64,000 bases of DNA from NCBI RefSeq assembly GCF_964204645.1, contig NC_134026.1, positions 19,920,650-19,984,649 on the forward strand. The letters run 5' to 3'. Numbering within the stretch: position 1 is the stretch's first letter; the number at the start of each line of letters is the position of its first letter. The position numbers and the translations under genes are program-made. A model generated the notes under the pieces. The model was not told the DNA's origin. It did not search any database and worked only from the letters and a program-made list of their open reading frames with translations. Source of the DNA: Tubulanus polymorphus. Its lineage: Eukaryota > Nemertea > Palaeonemertea > Tubulaniformes > Tubulanidae. Shown here in pieces: positions 20,009 to 31,577 of this stretch.

Positions 20009-23000
20009 GAGTCTATACCATAATTGGACAAAATTGATTACTTCATCTTATTTTTGAAAACAGTGTTCATCAAATAGTGGAAATATTACAAATCTATTTT
20101 TTTCAGTTGATTGCATTAACAAGAGGGCTTTTCAAAGCGATTGTGAGTCGAAAAAAGTAATCATAAGGCAGGCCTATTCAGTGATAAGTGACCTCGGTTC
20201 AGGTCATGGCGATATACTCTCATGAGTTTCAAATGACCGTATTGTATTGTAATTTTTGAAAACGTAATTCGATAATTGAACACGGTATTCATAACTTTTA
20301 ATGCGGCGAAAGGTCGTTAGTCATCTGACCTTGGAACGTAATTAAATTTTCATGTCCGATACGAATGTCGATGGACACGTAGGCCAGTAGCGGTCAGTTC
20401 ACGCTATATTTAGCTATTAATATCAGTAAGCCTTTACCGATGTAACACACTTGGCAGCCGTTTTTGGCAGCATCGCAACAAGTCTTCATCGCGATAATGA
20501 TAGCAGCATCATTTGCCAAGGACGTCGGTACATTTCAAATGGTAATTCCTAGAAATGAAGTTTATTAATAAAATCGTGTGGCCTGGTGGCTGGAAGCTCT
20601 AATGAATTCTATATAGTTATAGTCAAAGCTGCATCGATTCAATTGTGCAGTTCTGATCAATGAGTGAATGTCCCTTCCAACTGGTCATTGATTCAAAGTA
20701 CTCGATTTATTGATAGGTTCGAAAGCCTATAATTTTTCCAGCAGCTGTATTCAACGGCCTTTAATTTTACTAAAAATTCACCTTCTGGTGATTAACGCCC
20801 AATGAGCTGATGTCGGGAAAATTATATTTAGATTAATTTACGACAGATTTATACCAGGTCAAGGTCATTTTGATTAATTTAGGTCAAACACATATAGTAG
20901 TGCTGTATTGTACTATATACATGTATTATTAACTGTTTGAACGATGTCAAGGTTGTTCGATATGATTTCTTGAGTTCTGATTTAAAATTACAACATTTGG
21001 GTCAATATTGTACCAAGAACTGTGCAACTGGACTGAGATGACTTATCATCTGAATCCAAGGAGTCAAATCAAATTAGAAATTTAAAAACTAAAGGAAGAT
21101 AAGAAGGATATTTTCATCACTTACTGTAAGCGTCAGCTCACTCATGCTGCTGATGTTCCCAATTAGCAAAAGCATGGATTGAGAGTTGTTTCTTCTGTTC
21201 TCGAACCTTACTTAACCCTCAAAATGATGAAAAAATCTAAATTTTCCTCTAAACAACTCTTTAATGTGTGCATAAAGTACTTTCGCAGAAAGTGTAGGTT
21301 TGATAAGCTTTTTGAATATTTTCATCCGCCGGAGATTTAACAATAATCGGAGGAAATTAGACTAGCGGTGATTGCGACCCGTTTATCATTAATCGCGTTC
21401 GAATTATTCGTTCTTGACAACAAGGCGCGTGCGCGCGCGAAATAGATTTCTCCGGCGATATGACCGAATGAAAAAATGTTATTATCTAATATCGGGTTAT
21501 AACGGTGCCAATTGCAGCTGCGTGTTTCTTTTTAGCGCGAGATGGCTGAACGAACGGCGATAGTTTCTCCGCTGCCATCTTCAGAGTAATTACACGTCGC
21601 GCAGGAGTTCTCATCTCAAATTTCCTGTTATTCTCCGCTCGGTGGTCGGCAATTCTCTCCCGTGTAATAGTGATATTCTATTGTGTCCTTTTCTTCGAAG
21701 AAAATCGCGACTGTTTTGCACGCGGTTTGTTTTTAGTTTGTCCAGTCCATCTGCCCGGCGATGTTCTTCACTTTGCGACTCTTTTTGATAAACCAGTAAG
21801 TTGGACAGGAAACATAGACCGGGTCCCTATGACTCCTTGTTTCTTCTCCCTCTAAATGGAAAATGATTAAAAATCCGTTGATTTGAGCAAAATGTCCGAC
21901 GATCTTTTAAAGCTCATTCAATTTGAGAAAGGCAATTTGAAATTTCGGTCTAGTTAGTAGCCCTTTAGTAGACTACACCTAAATTTGGTACAGTTGGGAC
22001 CAGGATTCTTTAGTAGTGTATAGAAAAAAAGACTTTGCTTACAAAACCAGCAAAATAATGGTTTACTGAGATGAACAGTACCGATTTAGGAGGAGTCTAC
22101 TGTAATCAGGATAAGTGATGTGGACGAAACGCTTAGTATTGTCACCTCATTTAAGTCAACAGCATTTTAAAGATCGTCACACCACCTAAGTCATCTCTAT
22201 TTTTGAATCCCAATTAGAAATTCCAATCCAAGTAAACTAAGTGTAAGTTATCATTCGGATAAGTTGTCAATATAATGATGGTGGCGACTATCACGACTTA
22301 ACAGATTCATTATGCTAGAATTTACTGAGTGTATTAAGTGTTTTCAAAGGAAAGGTATAACGATAATTTGATAGTAATAATGATATAATGATATAATGAA
22401 GGATTCTCATCAAGCCTGAAGGCTGTATGGATTCATGATCTTTTCCCCGTTAATATCCTGATTATCGGTGTTCGAGTCCGCCGTCGTATTTCCACGCGAG
22501 AACTCTCAGGAAATCATTCTACGGTTACTCGCGTCGAGCACGTCTGCCTTAATTGTTGGCTCGCATCAATTAATATAAGATTTACATCGCCGATACTGCG
22601 AGTTATTAAAGCTGGCAAATGTCACGGGCCGATCCGGGGGGGGGGGGGGACATGTTGTGACCATGTCGACCAATAAAAACGGTATATATTCTTAGGGCGG
22701 AAAGGCGTATTAGTGAGCGTGGAAATACTAGCGCTGTAGGTGCAACACGCCTTTCCCCCAGAAATTTTTCAAATTTTACCATCATTTTAGAGCTTTCTGA
22801 GCATCTCTGAGAGGTATTTTGTCAAGAAACGTAAGTTATATATTTAGGAAAAATATCTATTGTGTATCTCAGGTGGTAACAATGGCAAATTTTGATACAG
22901 AGAGAAAAAATAAAAAGGGCACCTTAACATTCCGACCGTGTCGGGCGACAATCTGACAGTCTGTCTAAATCCGCCCCTGAATGTCTTTGATTTTATACGT

Positions 23001-23045
23001 TCATTCGAGTTGATCGTGTGTAGCATCGATGTTAAACACGATATC
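20009..23045. other. Gene-free stretch with CpG-dense islands
   Basis: 20625-20695 is the uninterrupted copy of the 65-bp duplication. 21340-21740 and 22480-22635 are CpG-dense and repeat-free. A run of 14 G lies at 22636-22649. No reading frame has a recognisable domain. Confidence 0.45.
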
Positions 23046-23476
23046 TTTTTTCGTGAAACTGGATCCAGGGCTGGGTTTCATAGATGTAGAAGCAAAATAG
23101 TCCCTGGGAACATTTTGAAATTTATCAGTTATAACCATGGTTTTGCCGTCGTTACTATGGTGGTTGTCACCCAGGACCCAGTTCCACAGTTGTGGGCTTA
23201 GCTAAGATTTGACTTCGAGTTAACTCATTGAAAATGAACTAATTTTAACTCAGAGTTAACTCTAACTCAGATCTGTAGAACTGGATCCTGAGAGATTGAG
23301 AATTAACCCTAGGGATAACTTCGATCCTCAGTCTATGAAACCGGGCCCAGGGCTCAGTTTCACAAAAACACTCAAATTTTTGTTATAATGCCATTGGTAA
23401 CTTCATGAGGACAACAATTCAAACTTAACCATTCTAGGCTTATAAGATTTTAATTTTTTCGTGAAACTGGGCCCAG
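23046..23476. mobile_element. Cluster of nested palindromic MITEs
   Basis: Four termini families in 430 bp. A fragment ends TTCGTGAAACTGGATCCAG (23067). An outer element runs 23066-23350 (CCAGGGCTGGGTTTCATAGA ... TCTATGAAACCGGGCCCAGG). Inside it is an element at 23173-23290 (AGGACCCAGTTCCACAG ... CTGTAGAACTGGATCCTG). A complete GGGCCCAGTTTCACGAAA element follows at 23349-23476. The inner type recurs at 46218-46325. Confidence 0.8.
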
Positions 23477-24048
23477 AAGAATATGGTCTAAAAGCGTCAA
23501 AGTTTATAACTGTAAACTTTCTTATGAATAATCGTGCTAATTGAAATGATTTCCGTCTATAACTCAGATTCTTGGACAGCCAGGCCAGCACGCTGGTGCC
23601 TGGATATTTCATGGCCAGTTCCTTGAACTGCTAAGGGCGAATGATTGATAGCTTCAATTGGTAGTAATGTGTTAATGGAATTTGTCGCATTTCTCGCGTG
23701 ATAACGCATAGATTTAAAAGAAAATCGACAAATTTGAATTCTAAGAATGTTCAATTAATGACTTCTGTTAGAAATCTGAGGCAGATTCCGTGGTTCCTGG
23801 TTGAATTTGAATCCAGAATCGAACTAGTAGATATAACGCAGATTTTGGGCTTGTGTGGACTTTGTCTAGATGCTCTGACTAGACGCAATGTACAATGCGA
23901 TTGAGATCCGAATGTCTCATGAACTTCATTGCGCCCAAATTATCTGCGTTTAACTTATATAAGCTGTGTTTACACGGGTGCCAAATGCCCGTGCCCGACC
24001 CAAAACGTCGGACTAGACCCGAGGCAAATTTTAGCGCATGTCCTATTG

Positions 24049-24320
24049 CAGGTGTGGATCCAGAGACCAATTTTGAAGGAGTTATCAAATCCAAAAAATG
24101 CACTTTGATGTCCAAAATGGCGATATGTGTACTCATAAACTTTGGGGGCCAATTTTGAAGAACTTGTCACATCCCAAAAGGGTATTTTGATGTTCAGAAA
24201 GGCCAAGGAGCTCTATCGCTTTGTTATGGGCCAATCATCGTTGTTGACAAATTAGAAAAAGGCACTCAAAAATGTGATGGACGCGTGCAAGTCTCACAAG
24301 ACTCCCTCGATCCGCCCCTG
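24049..24320. mobile_element. hAT-like MITE (CAGGGGCGGATCCAG ends) inserted in family A
   Basis: 272 bp with ends CAGGTGTGGATCCAGAG / CTCGATCCGCCCCTG. The interior CCAATTTTGAAGGAGTTATC and TTTGATGTCCAAAA is shared with 63524-63757. The flanks TCCTATTG and AATTATTG agree over their last five bases. Confidence 0.75.
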
Positions 24321-24440
24321 AATTATTGTTATACAAGTGAATTGCTACTGGTTCCGGAAACGACTCAATTGGCTTTGTCTCAGCATTTTTTAGTATTGAG
24401 TGAGTGGTTTGCGCGTGTGAACATGCTCACTTATTAGATA

Positions 24441-24709
24441 CAGTGGAGGATTTAGGGTACCTCACATGCCTCGCGTGAGGCACTCAAAATATCCGGAATG
24501 CCCTTCTTGGAAAGACAATTGAAATGAAAATTTGAAATGAATTTGAATTGTCTTATCAGGCAAAATTTCCTGAGGGTGTGTATGAAACAATTGTTACCTG
24601 GGTGTCCTAAATGGTGCTTTGCATTGAGTATTATCTGGAAAGTTTTTTGAAAAAATGCCCTTTTTTTCTTTGGTGAGGCAGTAAAAATTGAACCCTGGAT
24701 CCACCCCTG
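24441..24709. mobile_element. Second hAT-like MITE, AGATA flanks
   Basis: 269 bp with ends CAGTGGAGGATTTAGGG / CCCTGGATCCACCCCTG. AGATA lies on both sides (24436-24440 and 24710-24714), and the interrupted family A sequence resumes directly after it. Confidence 0.75.
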
Positions 24710-24770
24710 AGATACACGCAAAATTTGACAGTGCTAATTCCATTTTTGCCGGTGATGAAAAAGTGCAAGT

Positions 24771-26139
24771 TGACCGACACTGATTTTAACCGTGCCCTGA
24801 GCGCAGTTGCAATGTGAATCAAGTCAAAAGGTCGAATTCAACGGATCGAGATGTGCACATTAAGCTCATGGATACCCTGCAGATAAAAACTAATCCGCGG
24901 CCGTAATGAGAATGAGACTGGACACTGTCCGCGTACAAAAACAACCGACACAAAAAAAATCGAACGCCTGACTTCGGGGTGTCGAATAAAACACTGCAAA
25001 AATTATCATCACACGCATGTTTGCTCGCGTGCGTGCCGGTAGCAACTTATACAAAGGAATACGTTTCTCGCGCATTTGTTCTTATGACTGTGGGGGGAAA
25101 ATAACAATCAGTATCGAGGAGGAAAATCGTTATTCAGATCGTATTACGCGCGCGCGCACCGTGTTCATAATGAGAGCAAACAAGAAATCGGTTTCGCTTT
25201 TTCTCGTTCGTCACTCCGGTGTCTCGTTAAAGTCATTATTGCCGATTAAATCAGCTACTTTTGATTTCGCGGGAGGGAAACAAACGCGAACGTTTGTTTC
25301 GACAATAATGCGCGTATTAGATTACGGAACTGAAGCTCGTGCACACGTGTGGGTGCCACTTCCGAATTAGTATAACGTACCGAACGAGAAGGGGGCAAAT
25401 ATCGATTGAAATCGCTAAACAGACAATCTGTATGAGCTTTATTGTTTTATAAGTGCAAGCTTTATTGTTTTATAAGTGAATTTGCATCGATTTGTTGATA
25501 GGTTTATAATGTTCGCTCTCGGGGGGGCGGGGGGGGGGGTGCCCGATGCGTTCAAGGAGGCGTAGGTCGACTAGCGACTTGTGGTCAGTTGCATCTGGTC
25601 ACACAGAGCGGATCTAGTGTCTGATTAAGGGAGGGTGGCACCCCCAAAATTCTGACCTATGCCCGCCTCTAAAAATGTGTTTGAATTTTTTTTGAAAATC
25701 ATAATTTCGAATTGAAAATACTTTGAAAAAAGAAATTCAAAAAATATTTTCTAATAACCTTTTCGCAAATCTCCGAATGAGAAATGCTGAGAAAAACATT
25801 TCAAATGATATAAATTATTTTCAATGGACATTTCTAAAAAAAAAGCTTTTCCAATGAATGACCAAACAGAAAATGAGAGGTATATGTATATATATATAGA
25901 ACAAAAATACAACGAAAAAAATGACATAGTTCATTGTTTTGGAAAAAAAAGGATTGTTGAAAACAGTTTTTGCGTTCAGCTAGTGCGTATAGACCTAAGC
26001 ACCGCTGTGCCAATATTGGTGTAAGCACAGATGGGACAAATGCAAATGAACTTAGTCACATATTAATAGGCTATGTATGTCATATCACCAGCTACTGATT
26101 AATGTACATTGAATTGCATCAATCAGCACAATATTTTAA
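24771..26139. other. Gene-free stretch
   Basis: 24880-25380 is CpG-dense and contains a 117-codon ORF (25017-25370) with no recognised domain, low complexity or splice support. A G-run lies at 25521-25539. A probable hAT-type fragment starts at 25612 (GAGCGGATCTAG). The remainder is AT-rich. Confidence 0.4.
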
Positions 26140-26370
26140 ATTTTTTTCTATAGTTTTTTGCAGTCCTTCCGAGTTTTTGTGTGAAAAATGCTCAAATGAT
26201 GGAAAAAATTATTTTTTTCTAGCTCCCTTCCATTTTCAAACACCTATTATGGAAAAGATTTTTTTATTTTCATTTTGGCCCTTCGCCATCTCATTTTTTT
26301 TCTTGAAAAAATCTGCACTGAAGCAATTACAAAATGGCCTTATGTACCGGGAAAATAAATTTTGCCTGAA
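26140..26370 (+). repeat. Dispersed repeat R3 fragment
   Basis: Shares TTTTTGTGTGAAAAATGCTCAAATGATGG and CTCCCTTCCATTTTCAAACACC (each seen in parts) with 7205-7330 and 37790-37900. Confidence 0.5.
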
Positions 26371-26579
26371 ATAATTCAGCAATTCATTTCAATTTTTGCA
26401 ATTGAAAATTTTCTAAACAATGAATAAACTTTTTTTCCAATAATCACGTTACTGGTTCGATGTTTCAATGTTTCTTGTGAAAAAATCACCGTTAAATACA
26501 ACCTTCTATTGAATTGAAACCCCTTATTTACCTGTAAGCATTGCTTGCTTTCGGTAAGCATTAAGTTAAAAGTAAGCAT

Positions 26580-26840
26580 GAGGCCAAAAATACATGTAGA
26601 GGACATATTTTCGGGTCCCACCCATAATGATAACTGCATCAATTTTGGTCAAATTCGATATGATATTTAGCGAAATTCGGTATGGCGTTCGCTAATTCTG
26701 GTATTCTGATAAATCATCAAAACAGCTCGCAGGGATTATCGCAGAAATAGCTCGATGTTTAGGCGTATCAAAGTACATATCGTATCGAGGTCAAACAATG
26801 CCGTTTTTCGAAATTTTAAAAATAAAGTTATTTCCAACGG
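26580..26840 (+). repeat. Repeat R4, copy 1
   Basis: About 260 bp nearly identical to 28711-28960: GAGGACATATTTTCGG, CCCACCCATAATGATAACTG, AAATCATCAAAACAGCTCGC. A one-base difference (TCGGGTCCC against TCGGTCCC) and a TAA break the frame that is open in the other copy. Confidence 0.8.
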
Positions 26841-27860
26841 TATTTATTTTCGGGATGATTTCGGGATGGCGTAATCGTGAGTTGTTAGTATTTCAGTGCG
26901 GACAGGTCTATACTGCATTTAGAGGCGATCAGCTAGGCTGACGACCTTCACATGGGGAATAATTGAATACTTCTTTCGAGAATTTCAGATCGGATGAATG
27001 CTTGTCTCGCTGCCGAGCGACCTATTCGAGCTTCTTAATTAACCGGACACCGGAGAAGAGAGAAAGCGCGCGCGAGAATGATGAGAACGACGATCCTCAC
27101 GTAGGCAAAACCGCATAATATTATGTCGTCATAGTAACTATAGACGCCGGGAATTGATGACAATAAAGTACTCGGTATCCTGTAATTGGTCAGTTGCCAA
27201 CGATTGTGAGAATTCCCATCTTCATCTGCTCCGGCGATTAATTAATTATTCTCGAAAACTAGGACACTGTGACCTAATTTCGCGAAGGGCCTTGACCTTT
27301 CTGGTCAGAGTCCAGAAATCGGAAAGCGTCTGGTATCGGCTGTTATGCCAGGAATCTTATCGATAAATGCTCGTTCATTGAAATCGACTCGGTTTTAGTT
27401 TCCGATATCGACAGACTTCCTCGCAATTATTGAGTTTCACAGCAATAATCCGCTTGTTTTACTAGTAATTAATGATTTAGAATATAGGATGCAGGGATTA
27501 CGCGGAAAAATTGTCCCGACCATTCGCTTAGCCATTTTCTCTTCATTTTCCCGAAGATAACTTAGATATAAGTGATATACGTTTCCCGACATTTTGATCT
27601 GAATGGAATCTATAGATAATCTGATCAGAGGTCGCAGTATGAACGTGATTTATTCTTCTGCCTCTGAAACATCGCTACTTTGTCTGGAGCCGGTCCGTGA
27701 AAAAAACTGTATCATGCGCCAAAACGCAGAAAATGCTTGAATTGTGTAGAAAAGTTCTGCATTAAAATTAGAATTGGTGTTTTTTTTGATACAATGTACC
27801 CCTTAGTCATACCGAGTTAAGACTTTAAGATCTTTTGAATGCTGCTAAGCATTTATACAC
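26841..27860. other. Gene-free CpG-dense stretch
   Basis: 26900-27420 is CpG-rich and free of shared repeats. The 70-codon ORF at 27154 resembles nothing. Possible regulatory DNA. Confidence 0.35.
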
Positions 27861-27865
27861 TTTAA

Positions 27866-28170
27866 GCCTAGCGCACATCGACACTGCGATTGGAGATAAC
27901 TAGTTACAAGGCAGTTTTCGGCGCATGAGAGGAACTGGCTGGATACGATCAGTTGCTTGAACGTGTCGATGTGAGCGAGCTTACGATTGGTAAGCGTCGA
28001 TCTATCTCCAGTACTCAATCGCCGTCGATGTGCGCGCTCTGGATCTCGACGATCGACACGCGCCATGCAGTTGCTGCAACTGACCGGTTGTAACTAGATT
28101 TCGATGTGCGCGGGGTAATCGTTCGGTAGCAACTAGTTGTGTCCAATCGCAGTGTCGATGTGCGCTAGGC
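27866..28170. mobile_element. MITE with perfect 29-bp terminal inverted repeats
   Basis: 305 bp; TIRs 27866-27894 and 28142-28170 are perfect (beginning GCCTAGCGCACATCGACACT) and flanked by TTTAA on both sides (27861-27865, 28171-28175). TCGATGTG followed by AGCG or CGCG/CGCT recurs four times in the right two-thirds. The flank can also be read as a TAA/TTA duplication, so PIF/Harbinger is possible. The ORF at 27845-28066 lies inside it and is not a gene. Confidence 0.88.
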
Positions 28171-28439
28171 TTTAAGCATTTTGTTGTTGTTTTTTTTAAA
28201 TTTTCATCTGTGCGTATATATACGCCACTGTATTGTTATCAGAGCAGCTTCAATGAGATTCATTTTAGGCCAATAATCTTTTTGAATACTCTGGTAAGCA
28301 TTTTTTGACTTAGAGCACTTTTTGTGTGTACGTACCAGTACATCGGTATATCAATATCAGAGCAGCTTTACTGAGATTTGCTATATGCAAAATAATGCTG
28401 ACTAACAAAATGAAGAGATAATCGAGAAAGTCAAATTCA

Positions 28440-28552
28440 GGGCCCGGTTTTATGGACTGGTATTAACTTAAACCTGGGGGTTAACTCAATTGAAAATTAA
28501 TTGAGTTTACCTCGGGTTTAAGATTATACCAGTCTATAAAACCTGCCCTAGG
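28440..28552. mobile_element. Palindromic MITE, GGGCCCGGTTTTATGGACTGG family
   Basis: Left end GGGCCCGGTTTTATGGACTG, right end CCAGTCTATAAAACCTGCCC. Almost the whole 113 bp folds on itself around TTAATTTTCAATTGAG. Only its right end recurs at 29015-29038. Confidence 0.85.
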
Positions 28553-29197
28553 GTTTTTTAATCCAGCTAAATAGATGCTGTCATGACAGTATTTGGCCGA
28601 TTGTATTATACTTGAGTGATGAAATTCTTGAGCGATTTATATAATCATTAATATAGATATCAATTCATTACACATTGTCTACACATATTTTGTCAAAACT
28701 CTTTTGCAAATGACAAAAATACGTAAAGAGGACATATTTTCGGTCCCACCCATAATGATAACTGCATCAATTTTGGTTAAATTCGATGTGATATTTAGCG
28801 AAAATCGGTATGTTGTTCGCTATTTCTGGTATTCTGATAAATCATCAAAACAGCTCGCAGGGATTACCTCAGAAATAGCTCAATGTTTAGGCGTATCAAA
28901 ATACTATCTTATCGAGGTCAAACAATGCCTTTTTACGAAATTTCAGAAATAGAGTAATTTGCAACAATTTGATTTTCAGATAGAAATTATATTCATAAGA
29001 TTAAAAGAAATAACAGTCTATAAAAACTGCCCCAAGGTTTTTTAATCCAGTTAAATAGATGCTGTCATGACAGTATTTGGCTGATTGTATTTGAGTGATT
29101 AAATTCTTGAGCGATTTATATAATCATTGATATAGATATCAATTCATTATACATTGTCTACTCATATTTTGTCAAAAATCTTTTGCAAATGACAAAT
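28531..29197 (+). repeat. ~185-bp direct repeat flanking a copy of R4
   Basis: 28531-28716 and 29015-29197 are nearly identical (AGTCTATAAAACCTGCCC... TAGATGCTGTCATGACAGTA ... CTTTTGCAAATGACAAA). Between them lies R4 copy 2 (28711-28960) and a short AT-rich tail. The 82-codon ORF at 28704-28952 is the R4 sequence. Confidence 0.85.
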
Positions 29198-29938
29198 TGA
29201 GGTGACAGGCGTCGTCGGTGTTCATCCACTGTAATAATACCTTTAATGCCGGAGCTATCAAATCTCAGGGTTTCGAATTGATTGAATACATCAAGGGTGC
29301 GATTACTTAATATTCGACGTCATTATTCTCACTCAATCCCGGTTAAGTCAAATTTTCCAACTCGCATTGACAGTTAATCAATGCCTCTAGTGTACGGATT
29401 ATAGCCTAGGCTTATAGGAACGAACTTTCACCAATAATTACAGCGCGTGTAAGTTTATAGACAATGAAATCGATTCTTGATCTGGCGTACGCCTCAGGCT
29501 GTATCGGGATATCGTGCGGAGCTGCCCGTTTGTTTTTCCCGCTGTATCTTATATAACCTGGGAGCTATAAGCTATAACCAACCGCGATGACAACGGTATC
29601 GAATTATCGTTGTATTGACTGTTCTGAAACGCTGATTGATGTTATTACGGGATGAGTACGTACGCCTAGTGTTCGTATCGACGGCTATTCGTAGACACCG
29701 TCGCGATTGAGCGTTTGATTGGTCTACGAGTCTTCCGAAACGGGTGCGAATCACATGACTCCATCGACACGTTTCCGATTGGCTCGTCTCAATTCTGTAA
29801 TCTCGTCCCTTGAAACGGCGTTTATCGTCGCGATATGGCGCAGGACTTAGTTCCGATGTGATTGGTCGGTGAATTTAGATTTTCTGCAGGGTCTGTAGAG
29901 TGATGTAGATTATTGAGGGCGGTTTATAGACAACCTCT
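29198..29938. other. Gene-free CpG-dense stretch
   Basis: Repeat-free, CpG-rich (notably 29480-29850). The ORF at 29572-29754 is Arg-rich because of CGN codons and has no domain. Confidence 0.35.
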
Positions 29939-30203
29939 GGGGCCAGTTGCGTAGTCATGGGTTATATTCAAGACCAGTCTAAGACCAACTTAGTTCTGTA
30001 GCCAATCTTAAGACCAGTGGCCAGTTGTTCAAAAGTTGGTTAGAGTTAACAAGCGGATAGATACCATAGTAACAATGAACTTTTAATTGTTACTATGTTA
30101 GCTATCCACTTGTTAACTTTAACCGACTTTTGAGCGACTGGCACGTGTCATATAAGGTCTAAGACCGCTTTTGGACTTAAGTCACACTGTGCAACTGGGC
30201 CCC
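29939..30203. mobile_element. GGGCCAGTTGCATAGTCA-family MITE with nested MITE
   Basis: Ends GGGGCCAGTTGCGTAGTCAT and GTGCAACTGGGCCCC. The family interior (AAGACCAGTCTAAGACC, CCGCTTTTGGACTTAAGT) is interrupted by 30020-30142. Confidence 0.85.
30020..30142. mobile_element. Nested palindromic MITE, CAAAAGTTGGTTAGAGTTAAC family
   Basis: GCCAGTTGTTCAAAAGTTGG pairs with CCGACTTTTGAGCGACTGGC; the centre is ATAGTAACAA..TTGTTACTAT. A relative without the outer element is at 33717-33850. Confidence 0.85.
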
Positions 30204-31140
30204 GGTTCAGCCCCTACCAATGTATAAAGTTAGAAAGCAAGCGAATCCCTATTTCGAATTAAAGGAACTTCTTTGATCATGTCCCGGTGACACCTTCATT
30301 TTCGCTGAATGCTTTACTTATTTCTCATTGTCTAACGCGCATTGTTTTGCGTATTTTTTCCGGACTGTTGAGTAAAATGAGTGAAGTCTAGGTTTGTTTT
30401 TATGCAGGTGCAAAACACTTACATGCGGTAACTACAGCTAGAAACAGTGTACGGGATTATCTCCAGGGCCTCGTTCATCACGCTGCAGACAATCCAGTTG
30501 ATATCAAGTTTCATCATTTCTCTCTATACTGATACCGTTGAATTTGATATAAACTCTTACCGCACTTCTTCAGAAATTAGGCTAGACCAGTTTTAGATTT
30601 AACCCTGCTACTTAGGCATAGTTAACCAGTCTCGGCGCCAGATTCTAGCTTTCGATATGAGAATACCCTAATATAAGTTAAGCCTATTTTGTTGCCTCTG
30701 GAATCATTGAAATGTCTTACATCGTAGCTTGTTATTATTTTTCGAGACTGTATTTCCTTCACCGTCCTTGAAGTTATCATTTTTGGAGAAGTCAAATGAT
30801 TACTCCGAGCAGTACTTTTGGAGAAGTCAAATGATTACTCCAAGCACCATCTTAACGTCATTTTCAGCTCTTTCAAGGTATGGCATGCAAGACATGATCT
30901 CGATACTGGCTCAATCTGTCGGCTTTTCGTGATTCAATGATTATGAGTTTCGTGCACAGGCATATGCTGCAAGAATCAAGTGTATTTATCACAACGAGTC
31001 AAATGAGGGTTTGAACTAGCTTATCGTGGCTTTATCAGTATACCACTGCATTGCTGATAGTAAAGGTAATGATACGCTAAGACCTCATTTCCTTGATCTC
31101 TGATGCAGGTAATAAGCTGCAGCCTTGAACTATATACCCC
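30204..31140. other. Gene-free stretch
   Basis: No gene seen. A 25-bp local duplication (TTTTGGAGAAGTCAAATGAT then TACTC) occurs at 30781 and 30817. Confidence 0.45.
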
Positions 31141-31149
31141 TCTAACCAT

Positions 31150-31577
31150 TGTAGGGTACAAGCCGTGGCCAAATTTGGCCCAGAACAACTGTTCACACGG
31201 GGCCTTATTGGGCTCATACCTGTTTGCGGGTAAATTGCAACTGGTTCTGAAAGTGATTCCACTTTGCTTTGTTTAAGCATTGTTTAGTATCAAGTGAGTG
31301 GTTTACGTGTGAACGCACTTTCTAATCAGGCATGGGCCAAATTTGACTGGGGCCTGTTCTGTGCCAATTTGGCCCTGTGTCATAGAATCAGATGCCCCCG
31401 CCCCCATGTCGGATGCCCCCAACAATAGATTAACAGAATTAGTGAAGAGTCATAATGGGGCTGTAGACTCTAACCCTAACCCTTAATCCTGGGATCTATT
31501 GTAAAGGGGGCATGAATAACGGGAGGCGTGTCATTCTATGACACCGAGCAAAATCATCTCCGCGTGATCGCGGCGAT
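31150..31577 (+). mobile_element. MITE family A copy with a nested MITE
   Basis: Left end decayed (AAGCCGTGGCCAAATTTGGCCC), right end CATCTCCGCGTGATCGCGGC. The diagnostic AAGCATTGTTTAGTATCAAG and GTGTGAACGCACTTTC words are intact. 31378-31543 is inserted near the right end. Confidence 0.8.
31378..31543. mobile_element. 166-bp MITE with TGTCATAGAAT ends, nested
   Basis: Perfect 11-bp inverted ends TGTCATAGAAT / ATTCTATGACA, then CAGATGCCCCC / GGGGGCATG. The interior holds CTCTAACCCTAACCCTTAA. No target duplication identified. Confidence 0.75.

Larger units (their letters stand above)
23975..24770 (+). mobile_element. MITE family A copy split by two hAT-like insertions
   Basis: Family A segments are at 23975-24048 (ACACGGGTGCCAAATGCCCG), 24321-24440 (GAATTGCTACTGG to TGAACATGCTCACTTATTAG) and 24710-24770 (CACGCAAAATTTGAC). 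In between sit elements 24049-24320 and 24441-24709. The outer family termini are decayed. Confidence 0.7.

Noticed and set aside
25017-25370. 117-codon plus ORF
   Set aside because: No recognisable domain, hydrophobic core or splice context; expected by chance in a CpG-dense, stop-poor island.
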